Positions 51,758 through 59,180 of a stretch of 64,000 nucleotides of DNA are shown here, piece by piece (position 1 is the stretch's first letter; each line of letters begins with the position of its first letter). The stretch lies in assembly GCF_005887615.1 (NCBI RefSeq), contig NZ_VANS01000002.1:558001-622000 (forward strand), written 5' to 3'. This DNA comes from Sulfitobacter sabulilitoris (GTDB taxonomy: Bacteria > Pseudomonadota > Alphaproteobacteria > Rhodobacterales > Rhodobacteraceae). Made by a program: the position numbers and the translations under genes. The notes below the pieces were generated by a model. The model saw nothing but the letters and a program-made list of their open reading frames with translations. It was not told the DNA's origin and ran no database searches.

Positions 51758-53512
51758 ATGAGCCATAAGGAATTAGCGCGCTATCTGCCGATCCTGAAAT
51801 GGGGCCGGCGGTATGACAGGGGCGCGCTGACCGGTGATCTGATCGCGGCGGTGATCGTCACGATCATGCTGATCCCGCAATCGCTGGCCTATGCCCTTTT
51901 GGCGGGCCTGCCGCCCGAAGCAGGGCTTTACGCCTCGATCGCACCGATCATCCTTTATACGATATTCGGCACCAGCCGCGCGCTGGCGGTCGGGCCGGTC
52001 GCGGTCGTGTCGCTGATGACCGCCGCCGCGCTGGGCGAGGTGGCCGCGCAGGGCACGATGGGCTATGCGGTGGCCGCGCTCACCTTGGCGGCTCTGTCGG
52101 GGGCAATTCTGTTGGCGCTGGGTATATTCCGGCTCGGCTTTCTTGCGAATTTCCTGTCGCATCCGGTGATCGCCGGTTTCATCACCGCCTCCGGCATCCT
52201 GATCGCGGGCAGTCAGCTCAAGCATGTGCTGGGGATCGGCGCAGAGGGGCACACCCTGATCGAATTGTCCCTATCGCTAGCGACCCATCTGGGCGACGTG
52301 CATTGGATCACCCTGGCTATCGGCGGCTCCGTCATCGCGTTTCTGGTCTGGGTGCGGCACGGGCTGAAGCCGGTCTTGCGACGGCTCGGCGCCGGCGCGG
52401 GGCTGGCCGATGTGCTGACAAAGGCCGGCCCGGTCGTGGCAGTCGCGCTCAGCACGGCGGCGGTCTGGCAGTTCGATCTGGCGGCGCGCGGGGTGTCGAT
52501 CGTGGGCGATGTCCCGCAAAGCCTTCCGCCGCTGACGGTGCCGTCGCTGTCGCCCGCTGTGATCGGGCCGTTGCTGGTGCCCGCATTGCTGATTTCCGTG
52601 ATCGGGTTCGTTGAATCGATTTCGGTGGCGCAGACGCTGGCGGCCAAGAAACGCCAGCGCATCGATCCCGATCAGGAGCTTATCGGGCTGGGTGCGGCCA
52701 ACATGGCGGCCGCCTTCACCGGCGGGTTTCCGGTGACGGGCGGGTTTTCCCGGTCGGTGGTGAATTTCGATGCGGGCGCTGAAACCCCGGCTGCGGGGGC
52801 ATTCACCGCCATGGGGCTGGCCATCGCGGCGCTGGCATTGACGCCGCTGATCTATTTTCTGCCCACCGCCACGCTGGCCGCCACGATCATCGTGGCCGTG
52901 CTCAGCCTTGTGGATTTCAAAGTCCTGCGCCGCAGCTGGAATTATTCGCGCGCGGACTGCATGGCGGTGGCGACGACGATCCTGATGACGCTGGCCCTGG
53001 GGGTCGAGGTGGGCGTGTCCTCGGGCGTGGTGCTGTCGGTGTTGCTCTATCTCTACACCACGTCGCGCCCGCATGTGGCCGAGGTGGGCCTGGTGCCGGG
53101 CACGCAGCATTTTCGCAACATCGAACGGCATGACGTGCTGACCGATCCACGCCTTCTCAGCCTTCGGGTCGATGAAAGCCTCTATTTCGCGAATGCCCGG
53201 TTCCTGGAGGATTACGTCCATGACCGCGTGGCCAAGAGCCCGTCGATCGAACATGTGGTGTTGATGTGTTCAGCGGTCAACGAGATTGATCTGAGTGCGC
53301 TGGATTCGCTCGAGGCGATCAACACGCGCCTGTCGGAGCGCGACGTCACCCTGCATCTGTCGGAGGTCAAGGGCCCGGTCATGGACCGGCTCAAGCGGGC
53401 CGACTTCCTTGAGAAGCTGACAGGGCAGGTCTTCATGTCGCAATACGATGCCGTCATGGCGCTCGCGCCGACGCCCAGCCGCCCGGTTCGTCTGGCTACG
53501 CAAAGCCGGTGA
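51758..53512 (+). CDS. SulP family anion permease with STAS domain
   Basis: A 584-residue membrane transporter. The SulP core has about 12-14 segments; LTGDLIAAVIVTIMLIPQSL near residues 26-45, LLAGLPPEAGLYASIAPIIL near 48-67 and AAFTGGFPVTGGFSRSVVNF near 322-341 are hallmark motifs. The C-terminal STAS domain runs from about residue 445 (DPRLLSLRVDESLYFANARF). SulP proteins carry sulfate, bicarbonate or other anions. Given the persulfide dioxygenase upstream, sulfate or sulfite transport is plausible. Its last 17 bases overlap the convergent soxT gene. Confidence 0.9.
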   Translation: MSHKELARYLPILKWGRRYDRGALTGDLIAAVIVTIMLIPQSLAYALLAGLPPEAGLYASIAPIILYTIFGTSRALAVGPVAVVSLMTAAALGEVAAQGTMGYAVAALTLAALSGAILLALGIFRLGFLANFLSHPVIAGFITASGILIAGSQLKHVLGIGAEGHTLIELSLSLATHLGDVHWITLAIGGSVIAFLVWVRHGLKPVLRRLGAGAGLADVLTKAGPVVAVALSTAAVWQFDLAARGVSIVGDVPQSLPPLTVPSLSPAVIGPLLVPALLISVIGFVESISVAQTLAAKKRQRIDPDQELIGLGAANMAAAFTGGFPVTGGFSRSVVNFDAGAETPAAGAFTAMGLAIAALALTPLIYFLPTATLAATIIVAVLSLVDFKVLRRSWNYSRADCMAVATTILMTLALGVEVGVSSGVVLSVLLYLYTTSRPHVAEVGLVPGTQHFRNIERHDVLTDPRLLSLRVDESLYFANARFLEDYVHDRVAKSPSIEHVVLMCSAVNEIDLSALDSLEAINTRLSERDVTLHLSEVKGPVMDRLKRADFLEKLTGQVFMSQYDAVMALAPTPSRPVRLATQSR

Positions 53513-54542
53513 TCAACTGGCGCAGGCCGATCGCGGCCCCCGCAAAGATCGCGGCAAACGTGATCGGCGCGCTGAACGACAGCACCGAAAACGCCGATAT
53601 TCCCTGGCCGATGGTGCAGCCGACGGCCAGAACCGCGCCAAAGCCCATCAGCACCGCGCCGAGGATCTGGCGCTTGAGTTCGCGCGGATCCTCGCAGGCC
53701 TCCCACCGGAAATGCCCCTTGATCAGACTGCCGCAGAATGCTCCGGCCAGCACGCCAAATACGGATCCGACCCCAAAGCTGAGGCCGCCGCCGCTGGAGG
53801 TCATCAGGTAGAGCATCGTTTCGCCCAAGGGGGCGGAAAACGTATGCGACACGACGGTCTGTCCGCTGAACCCGGTGTCGGCGACCCACTGCGTGCCGGC
53901 CCAACCGCTGGCCACGGCAAGCCCCACCACCGTGCCCCACAGCACCGCTCGCCGGTCGGCCAGAAAATGCCGGGCACCCAGCGACGCAAGCGTGATGGCC
54001 AGGCTGATAAGCAGCCCGCCGATGACGACGGGCAGGCCGGTCAGCCCCTGCAGCAGGTCGGGATAGCCACGCATTTGCGACGATATCGCGGTAGCGGCCT
54101 CGAAGCTGACACGCAAACCGGCCAGTGGCCCGGACAGCATGACAAAGGCCGAAAGCCCCATCACGGTGACGATCACGAAAGACCGCAGGTCGCCGCCGCC
54201 GAAGCGTGCCAGCGCGCCGAAGCCGCAGTTGCCCGCCATCGACATGCCATAGCCGAACATCAGCCCTCCCAGGACGCTGGCCAGCGGCGACCACGGCACC
54301 CGGTAATACAGCGTCTGCGACAGATCGAGCGCCCCCAGCCCCGCAAGCCCGAAGCTGGCCAGACCCGCGATGCCGATGGCAAGCCCCCACATCCGCAGAC
54401 GCACATCGCTGGACTGATACAGGACATCTTCGATCGAGCCGAGAGTGCAGAACCGGCCCAGCCGTGCGGCAAGGCCCAAAAGCACGCCCCCCGCGCATCC
54501 GATCAGTGCGATCAACATTGGTTCCGAAAGCCCGCTCAGCAT
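53496..54542 (-). CDS. soxT: YeeE/YedE family membrane protein SoxT
   Basis: A 348-residue full-length YeeE/YedE protein with about nine segments. The three cysteines that form the thiosulfate path in TsuA have counterparts: C32 in GRFCTLGS, C106 in SMAGNCGFGALARFGGG, and C309 in VLAVGCTIGQGISAFS. soxT genes occur beside soxR and soxS in alphaproteobacterial sox clusters and are thought to import thiosulfate for sensing or assimilation. It follows soxR on the same strand after 39 bases. It overlaps the convergent SulP gene by 17 bases. Confidence 0.88.
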   Translation of the reverse strand: MLSGLSEPMLIALIGCAGGVLLGLAARLGRFCTLGSIEDVLYQSSDVRLRMWGLAIGIAGLASFGLAGLGALDLSQTLYYRVPWSPLASVLGGLMFGYGMSMAGNCGFGALARFGGGDLRSFVIVTVMGLSAFVMLSGPLAGLRVSFEAATAISSQMRGYPDLLQGLTGLPVVIGGLLISLAITLASLGARHFLADRRAVLWGTVVGLAVASGWAGTQWVADTGFSGQTVVSHTFSAPLGETMLYLMTSSGGGLSFGVGSVFGVLAGAFCGSLIKGHFRWEACEDPRELKRQILGAVLMGFGAVLAVGCTIGQGISAFSVLSFSAPITFAAIFAGAAIGLRQLITGFA

Positions 54543-54581
54543 GTCACCGTCCCCCCGTCAGGATGCTGCAGTCCGGGTCGG

Positions 54582-54917
54582 TCAACCGGTTTTGCAGAAC
54601 AGATCATATACCACGTCCAGCACCTTGATCGCCCGGCTGTCGCTCAGGCGATAGTATATCGCCTTGCCGTCGCGGCGCGGCGTCACCAGCCCTTCGGTGC
54701 GCAGGCGCGACAACTGCTGGGATACGGCGGCCTGTCGCGCCGACAGCAACTCCTCCAGTTCGGTGACGGATTTTTCGCCCGTCGCCAGGTGGCACAGAAT
54801 CATCAGGCGTCCCTCATGGCTGAGCGCTTTGAGGAAATTCGCGGCATCGCAGGCGCTGGTCATCATCCGCTCAATCTCGGCGTCGGACATGTCGTTTGAG
54901 ATTACAGGCAGTGTCAT
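54582..54917 (-). CDS. soxR: ArsR-family persulfide-type repressor SoxR
   Basis: A 111-residue winged-helix repressor of the SqrR/BigR/YgaV group. ANFLKALSHEGRLMILCHLA, then LSARQAAVSQQLSRLRTEGL and RRDGKAIYYRLSD form the DNA-binding domain. Cysteines C42 (MILCHL) and C108 (LFCKTG) sit at the positions that form a tetrasulfide or disulfide in BigR and SqrR; C23 is a third. SoxR of sox clusters binds the soxS-soxV and soxW-soxX gaps; related motifs are visible in both gaps here. It is expected to release DNA when reactive sulfur species accumulate. Confidence 0.93.
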   Translation of the reverse strand: MTLPVISNDMSDAEIERMMTSACDAANFLKALSHEGRLMILCHLATGEKSVTELEELLSARQAAVSQQLSRLRTEGLVTPRRDGKAIYYRLSDSRAIKVLDVVYDLFCKTG

Positions 54918-55025
54918 TGTGGCCTCTGGTCTCCCGAAAGGGGCGATAGCCGTCCTTTTAGCGGCAATCGACGCACCGTTGCAATTGTTTCGCGCCCTCG
55001 ATTGACCCGGCACAGGCCGTGGAGA

Positions 55026-55400
55026 TCACGATTGCGGCACTGTCGCGTCGGGATGTGTGTCGAGCAGACGCAACAGCATCGGCCAGAAGAAATCGGCTCC
55101 GGCGTAGCCTTCCATGCGGCCAAGTTCCCGGCCCGCATCGACCAGGACGAAGGTGGGTGTGAACACCGGCGGCGACGAAAATGCGATATCGGCGGGCAGA
55201 TCGTGCAATTGCACCCGCCGCAACGGCGCGCGTCGGCTTTCTTGGGTCTTGGGATAGATATGCGAAATTTCTGCGTCCCACTGTTGGCACCAATGGCAGC
55301 CGTGCTGTTCGACCATCACCAATTCTGCGGCGCGCGCGAAGGTCGCCGTGCCGGCAATCGCGACCCAGAATGAGAAAAGAGCAGCAAGGATGCGATGCAT
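55026..55400 (-). CDS. soxS: Periplasmic thioredoxin SoxS
   Basis: A 124-residue thioredoxin-fold protein with a signal peptide (ILAALFSFWVAIAGTATFAR). The active-site pair is C35-x-x-C38 in EQHGCHWCQQWDAE. SoxS reduces and reactivates the SoxYZ carrier in Paracoccus, kept reduced by the membrane protein SoxV. It is divergent from soxV over 76 bases that contain a predicted SoxR site and starts the soxS-soxR-soxT strand, about 108 bases before soxR. Confidence 0.92.
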   Translation of the reverse strand: MHRILAALFSFWVAIAGTATFARAAELVMVEQHGCHWCQQWDAEISHIYPKTQESRRAPLRRVQLHDLPADIAFSSPPVFTPTFVLVDAGRELGRMEGYAGADFFWPMLLRLLDTHPDATVPQS

Positions 55401-55423
55401 GACAGTTCCGATTGACGCCGATG

Positions 55424-55454
55424 TAACACATAACATAGTTTGAATGTGTCAAAC
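55424..55454. promoter_or_regulatory. Predicted SoxR operator in the soxS/soxV gap
   Basis: TAACACAT-N9-TGAATGT (55424-55447) recurs exactly in inverted orientation upstream of soxB and partly before soxX. A short palindrome GTTTGA-N5-TCAAAC (55438-55454) overlaps it. The site lies midway between the divergent soxS and soxV starts, so one bound dimer could repress both. Confidence 0.7.
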
Positions 55455-55476
55455 GCGCAAGTCGGGGAGGGCTCGT

Positions 55477-56214
55477 ATGCTGGATGTTTCCATCCTCAGT
55501 GCGCTGGCAGGCGGGCTTATCGTGTTCTTTTCACCCTGCGTGCTGCCTATCGTGCCGTTTTACCTAAGCTACATGGCGGGCGCGTCGATGGCGGAAATCA
55601 GCGCAGAGGGCGATCTGCCGCCCGGTCTGCGGGTCCGCGCCTTTGCCGCGTCGGTGATGTTTTCGCTGGGGATCATCACGGTGTTCGTCCTGCTGGGGGC
55701 GGCGGCCTTTGGGTTCAGCCAGGCGTTCCGCAGTCACATGACGGAATTCCGGCTGTTCGCGGCGGGTGTCGTGCTGATCATGGGGCTGCATTTTCTGGGC
55801 GTGTTGCGCATTGGCGTACTGAACCGGGTGTTCCAGACACAGGCGGGCAGCACCCAAAGGATGTCTGTGCTGGGCGCCTATGTCGTGGGGCTTGCCTTTG
55901 CCGCCGGGTGGACGCCCTGCGTCGGCGGCGTTCTCACGGCCGTGATCTTTGCCGCCAGCACCGAAGCGACCGCGATGCGCGGGTTGCTGCTGCTGCTGGT
56001 GTTCGGCTTTGCGATGACCGCGCCCTTCATGGCGGCGGCTTTGTTCATCGGGCCGTTCTTGCGTTTCGCGGCGGGGTTCCGGCGGTACCTGCCCCTGGTG
56101 GAAAAGGCGATGGGTGGTCTGTTGATCGTGTTCGCCGTGCTGATCGCGACCGACAGCGTGAATATCATCGCGCAATGGATGCTGGAGACATTCGATGTCT
56201 TTCAATCGATCTGA
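55477..56214 (+). CDS. soxV: Membrane thiol-disulfide transporter SoxV (CcdA/DsbD-core family)
   Basis: A 245-residue protein with six membrane segments that carries electrons from cytoplasmic thioredoxin to periplasmic SoxS and SoxW. The two essential CcdA cysteines are C21 in FFSPCVLPIVPFYLSYMAG and C148 in AAGWTPCVGGVLTAV. GGGGAGG at 55464-55470 sets the ATG at 55477. soxW follows after 14 bases. The protein is near the usual CcdA length. Confidence 0.94.
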   Translation: MLDVSILSALAGGLIVFFSPCVLPIVPFYLSYMAGASMAEISAEGDLPPGLRVRAFAASVMFSLGIITVFVLLGAAAFGFSQAFRSHMTEFRLFAAGVVLIMGLHFLGVLRIGVLNRVFQTQAGSTQRMSVLGAYVVGLAFAAGWTPCVGGVLTAVIFAASTEATAMRGLLLLLVFGFAMTAPFMAAALFIGPFLRFAAGFRRYLPLVEKAMGGLLIVFAVLIATDSVNIIAQWMLETFDVFQSI

Positions 56215-56228
56215 GGGAGGAGAATGAA

Positions 56229-56798
56229 ATGAAACGGTTATTGCTGACCATGGCCGCGCTGATTCTGGCCTTGCCGCTCGGGGCGGCGGAGCTTGGCGAT
56301 GACGGGCTGCACAAGACGGACTGGATGCGCGACACGTTCAAGGATCTGCGCGAAGACCTGGCGGAGGCCAAGTCCGAAGGCAAAAGGCTGGTGCTGCTGG
56401 TCGAGCAACGCGGCTGCATCTATTGCACCAAGATGCATCAGGAGGTGTTCCCGCGCGAGGAGATCGACAGCTATATCCGCGATCATTTCTTTGTCGTGCA
56501 GATGAACCTGTTCGGCGACGTCGAGCTGACGGATTTCGATGGCGAGGTCCTGACCGAGAAACAGGCGGCCGGCAAATGGGGTCTGCTGTTCACGCCGACG
56601 ATCCTGTTTCTGCCCGAGGACGTGCCGGAGGGACACTCGGCCGCTCAGGCAGCCGTGGCGACGATGCCCGGCGCCTTTGGACCGGGCACCACGCTCGATC
56701 TTTTGACCTGGGTGCGGGAAAAACGCTACGCGACAGAGGAAGACGCAAGTTTCCAGAAGTATCACGCCCGAATGATCGAACAGCGGCGCGCCGAATAG
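56229..56798 (+). CDS. soxW: Periplasmic thioredoxin SoxW
   Basis: A 189-residue thioredoxin-like protein with signal peptide (RLLLTMAALILALPLGAA). The CxxC pair is C63/C66 in LVEQRGCIYCTKMHQEVFP, followed by FTPTILFLPEDVPEGHSAA with the cis-proline. It is reduced by SoxV and helps maintain periplasmic thiols during thiosulfate oxidation; in Paracoccus it is not strictly required. GGGAGGAGA precedes the start. A 115-base gap holding a predicted SoxR site separates it from soxX. Confidence 0.92.
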   Translation: MKRLLLTMAALILALPLGAAELGDDGLHKTDWMRDTFKDLREDLAEAKSEGKRLVLLVEQRGCIYCTKMHQEVFPREEIDSYIRDHFFVVQMNLFGDVELTDFDGEVLTEKQAAGKWGLLFTPTILFLPEDVPEGHSAAQAAVATMPGAFGPGTTLDLLTWVREKRYATEEDASFQKYHARMIEQRRAE

Positions 56799-56874
56799 GG
56801 CTTTGAGAACAAGCGTCAAGCAGGATAAATTCATTTTTCGGAATTTGATCTTGCGCAGTCTGGTTTTCGCGCCC

Positions 56875-56904
56875 TATGATATACGAAACTTTGAATGTGT
56901 TTCG
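56875..56904. promoter_or_regulatory. Predicted SoxR operator upstream of soxX
   Basis: TATGATAT-N9-TGAATGT (56875-56898) shares the TGAATGT half and spacing with the soxS/soxV site. A perfect palindrome CGAAAC-N9-GTTTCG (56884-56904) overlaps it and ends at the soxX ribosome site, ten bases before the ATG, so a bound repressor would block the promoter or early transcription. Confidence 0.65.
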
Positions 56905-56913
56905 GGAGGGCGC

Positions 56914-57387
56914 ATGAAACTTCATATCACAACAGCCATTGCCGCGGTGGCCTGCGCCACATCAGCATGGGCCGGCGAAATCGCACCGACGCAAGTGGCC
57001 TTTGACGATGGTCAGGTCGCACAGTCGTTGAGCGGTGCACCGGGCGATCCGGTCTCCGGGCGTGAAATCGTCGGCAGCAAGAAGCTGGGCAACTGCGTGG
57101 CCTGTCACGCCGTCGGCGACCTCAGCGAGGTTCCGTTCCAGGGCGAGATCGGCCCGATGCTTGACGGGGCCGGCGACCGCTGGAGCGAAGCGGAGCTGCG
57201 CGGAATCGTGGCGAATGCCAAGATGATGTTCCCCGAAACCATGATGCCCGCCTTCTACAAGACCGAAGGTTTCATCCGGCCCGGCAATGCCTACACCGGC
57301 AAGGCCGCGGACGAGACATTCGGTCCGATCCTCGCGGCGCAGCAAATCGAAGACGTGGTTGCCTATCTCGCGACGCTGAAAGAGTGA
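56914..57387 (+). CDS. soxX: Sulfur-oxidising c-type cytochrome SoxX
   Basis: A 157-residue periplasmic monohaem cytochrome, small subunit of SoxAX, which links thiosulfate to the SoxY cysteine. After the signal peptide (ITTAIAAVACATSAWA) the haem-binding motif is C61-V-A-C64-H65 in KKLGNCVACHAVGD. MMFPETMMPAFYKTEGFIRP near 107-126 contains the likely methionine haem ligand. GGGAGG precedes the ATG. It is first in the XYZA unit. Confidence 0.95.
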   Translation: MKLHITTAIAAVACATSAWAGEIAPTQVAFDDGQVAQSLSGAPGDPVSGREIVGSKKLGNCVACHAVGDLSEVPFQGEIGPMLDGAGDRWSEAELRGIVANAKMMFPETMMPAFYKTEGFIRPGNAYTGKAADETFGPILAAQQIEDVVAYLATLKE

Positions 57388-57432
57388 CGCGCGCCACCCC
57401 CCGGCAATGATCAAGATCAGGAGTTCACAGAC

Positions 57433-57849
57433 ATGGAATTGACCAGACGACAGGCGATTGCGCTGGGCGCGGGTGCGCTGCTGGCGGCACATCTGCCCCA
57501 CACCGCCTATGCGGCAGGCGAGGAGGCGATCCAAGCCTTTACCGGTGGCGCGGCCTTGGCCGACACCGGCATCACGCTGACCGCTCCTGAAATCGCCGAA
57601 AACGGAAACACCGTTCCGATCGAAGTATCCGCGCCGGGCGCGAGCGAGATCATGGTGCTGGCGCTCGGCAATCCGACCCCGCCGGTGGCGACGTTCAAGT
57701 TCGGTCCGCTGGCCGCAAGCCAATCCGCGTCAACCCGGATCCGCCTGGCAGGCACGCAGGACGTTCTGGCGATCGCCAGGCTGGCGGACGGGTCGTTTGC
57801 GCAGGCGAAAGCCACGGTCAAAGTCACAATCGGCGGCTGCGGCGGCTAA
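57433..57849 (+). CDS. soxY: Sulfur carrier subunit SoxY
   Basis: A 138-residue periplasmic protein carrying the growing sulfur chain. A twin-arginine leader (LTRRQAIALGAGALLAAHLP) lets it leave folded with SoxZ. The flexible C-terminus ends IGGCGG, with substrate cysteine C136 in the exact family position. The core contains SEIMVLALGNPTPPVATFKF. soxZ follows after 20 bases, as in all sox clusters. Confidence 0.97.
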   Translation: MELTRRQAIALGAGALLAAHLPHTAYAAGEEAIQAFTGGAALADTGITLTAPEIAENGNTVPIEVSAPGASEIMVLALGNPTPPVATFKFGPLAASQSASTRIRLAGTQDVLAIARLADGSFAQAKATVKVTIGGCGG

Positions 57850-57869
57850 GGCATCAAGGAGAGTTGAAC

Positions 57870-58199
57870 ATGGCATCTGGTGTAAAACCCCGCGTCAAGG
57901 TCCCGAAGACAGCCGCCGCTGGCGAAGCTGTCACGATCAAGACGCTGATCAGTCACAAAATGGAATCGGGCCAGCGCAAGGACGATGACGGCAACGTCAT
58001 TCCGCGGTCGATCATCAATCGCTTCACTTGCGACTTCAACGGCGAGAACGTCATCGACGTGACGTTGGAACCGGCGATTTCCACCAACCCCTATTTCGAG
58101 TTCATGGCCACCGTGCCCGAGGCCGGTGAGTTCAAGTTCACCTGGTACGACGATGACGGGTCGATCTACGAAGACAGCAAGAGCATCGCGATCGGCTAG
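57870..58199 (+). CDS. soxZ: SoxY-binding subunit SoxZ
   Basis: A 109-residue beta-sandwich protein, partner of SoxY. It has no signal peptide, as expected for export with SoxY. Family segments are KPRVKVPKTAAAGEAVTIKT, LISHKMESGQRKDDDGNVIP and IINRFTCDFNGENVIDVTLE, with FKFTWYDDDGSIYEDSKSI near the end. AAGGAGAG places the start at the ATG 57870; a TTG at 57864 is ignored. Confidence 0.96.
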   Translation: MASGVKPRVKVPKTAAAGEAVTIKTLISHKMESGQRKDDDGNVIPRSIINRFTCDFNGENVIDVTLEPAISTNPYFEFMATVPEAGEFKFTWYDDDGSIYEDSKSIAIG

Positions 58200-58226
58200 T
58201 CGATCATGCATCAGGGAGGATGGAAC

Positions 58227-59081
58227 ATGAAAAGAACGACACAGGCGCTTGGCGCGCTGGGGGTGGTGCTGTTTTCGGCGTCGATGGGCCTTGCCGATCC
58301 GGTCGACGACACGCTGATCATCAACGAGGAAACGGAAATCGTCACCCGCACGGCGGCGCCCGCGCATATTTCGGACGCCCTGGACGAGGTCATGTCCGGC
58401 TGGCTGTTCCGCGGTGCCGAAACACGGGCCATGCAGGCGGATGATTTCGACAATCCCGGCATGATCTTTGTTGAACAGGCCGAGGAAAAATGGGCCTCCG
58501 CAGATGGCTCCGAAGGCAAATCCTGTGCCGATTGCCACGGCGCCCCCGAGGAAATGGCCGGCGTTCGCCCGGTCTATCCCAAGTGGAACGAGGCCGCTGG
58601 CGAAGTTCGCACGCTCGAGATGCAGATCAACGATTGCCGGACCACCCGCATGGGCGCGGACAAGTGGAAATACACCGGCGGCGACATGGTCAACATGACG
58701 GCGCTTCTGGCGTCGGTGTCGCGTGGCATGCCCGTCGACGTGGCCATCGACGGCCCCGCGCAATCCACCTGGGAGCAGGGCAAGGAACTGTACTATACCC
58801 GGACCGGTCAGCTCGAACTGTCCTGCGCCAACTGTCACGAGGACAACTATGGCAGGATGATCCGCGCCGATCATCTGAGCCAGGGCCAGATCAACGGCTT
58901 TCCGACCTACCGGCTCAAGAACACCAAGCTGAACGCGGTGCATTCGCGGTTCAAGGGCTGCATTCGGGACACGCGGGCGGAAACCTACGATGCGGGTAGC
59001 CCGGAATTCGTGGCGCTTGAGCTTTATGTGGCGTCGCGCGGCAACGGGCTTGGCGTCGAAGGCCCATCCGTTCGCAACTGA
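58227..59081 (+). CDS. soxA: Dihaem c-type cytochrome SoxA
   Basis: A 284-residue periplasmic cytochrome forming SoxAX. Both haem motifs are present, C100-A-D-C103-H104 and C200-A-N-C203-H204, so this is the dihaem type as in Paracoccus. C245 in RFKGCIRDTRAE is the active-site cysteine ligand that carries the persulfide, and C137 lies in MQINDCRTTR. The signal peptide ends near ASMGLA (residue 23). GGGAGGA eight bases before the ATG fixes the start. An intrinsic terminator follows 13 bases after the stop, ending the XYZA unit. Confidence 0.96.
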   Translation: MKRTTQALGALGVVLFSASMGLADPVDDTLIINEETEIVTRTAAPAHISDALDEVMSGWLFRGAETRAMQADDFDNPGMIFVEQAEEKWASADGSEGKSCADCHGAPEEMAGVRPVYPKWNEAAGEVRTLEMQINDCRTTRMGADKWKYTGGDMVNMTALLASVSRGMPVDVAIDGPAQSTWEQGKELYYTRTGQLELSCANCHEDNYGRMIRADHLSQGQINGFPTYRLKNTKLNAVHSRFKGCIRDTRAETYDAGSPEFVALELYVASRGNGLGVEGPSVRN

Positions 59082-59093
59082 AGACGGGCAGGG

Positions 59094-59123
59094 CCCCGCG
59101 CCGCGTGTGCGGAGCGGGGTTTT
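59094..59123 (+). terminator. Intrinsic terminator between soxA and soxB
   Basis: CCCCGC pairs with GCGGGG and the inner CCGC with GCGG around GTGT; TTTT follows immediately (59120-59123). It begins 13 bases after the soxA stop and directly precedes the predicted SoxR site of soxB. Confidence 0.88.
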
Positions 59124-59135
59124 GCACACTCATAA

Positions 59136-59159
59136 ACATTCACAAATTCGCATGTGTTA
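59136..59159. promoter_or_regulatory. Predicted SoxR operator upstream of soxB
   Basis: ACATTCA-N9-ATGTGTTA is the exact inverted counterpart of the soxS/soxV motif, with the same nine-base spacing. It lies 22-45 bases before the soxB ATG and just after the soxA terminator, marking a separate soxBCD promoter. Confidence 0.65.
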
Positions 59160-59180
59160 TGCGACTGGGAAGGGCTCGAC

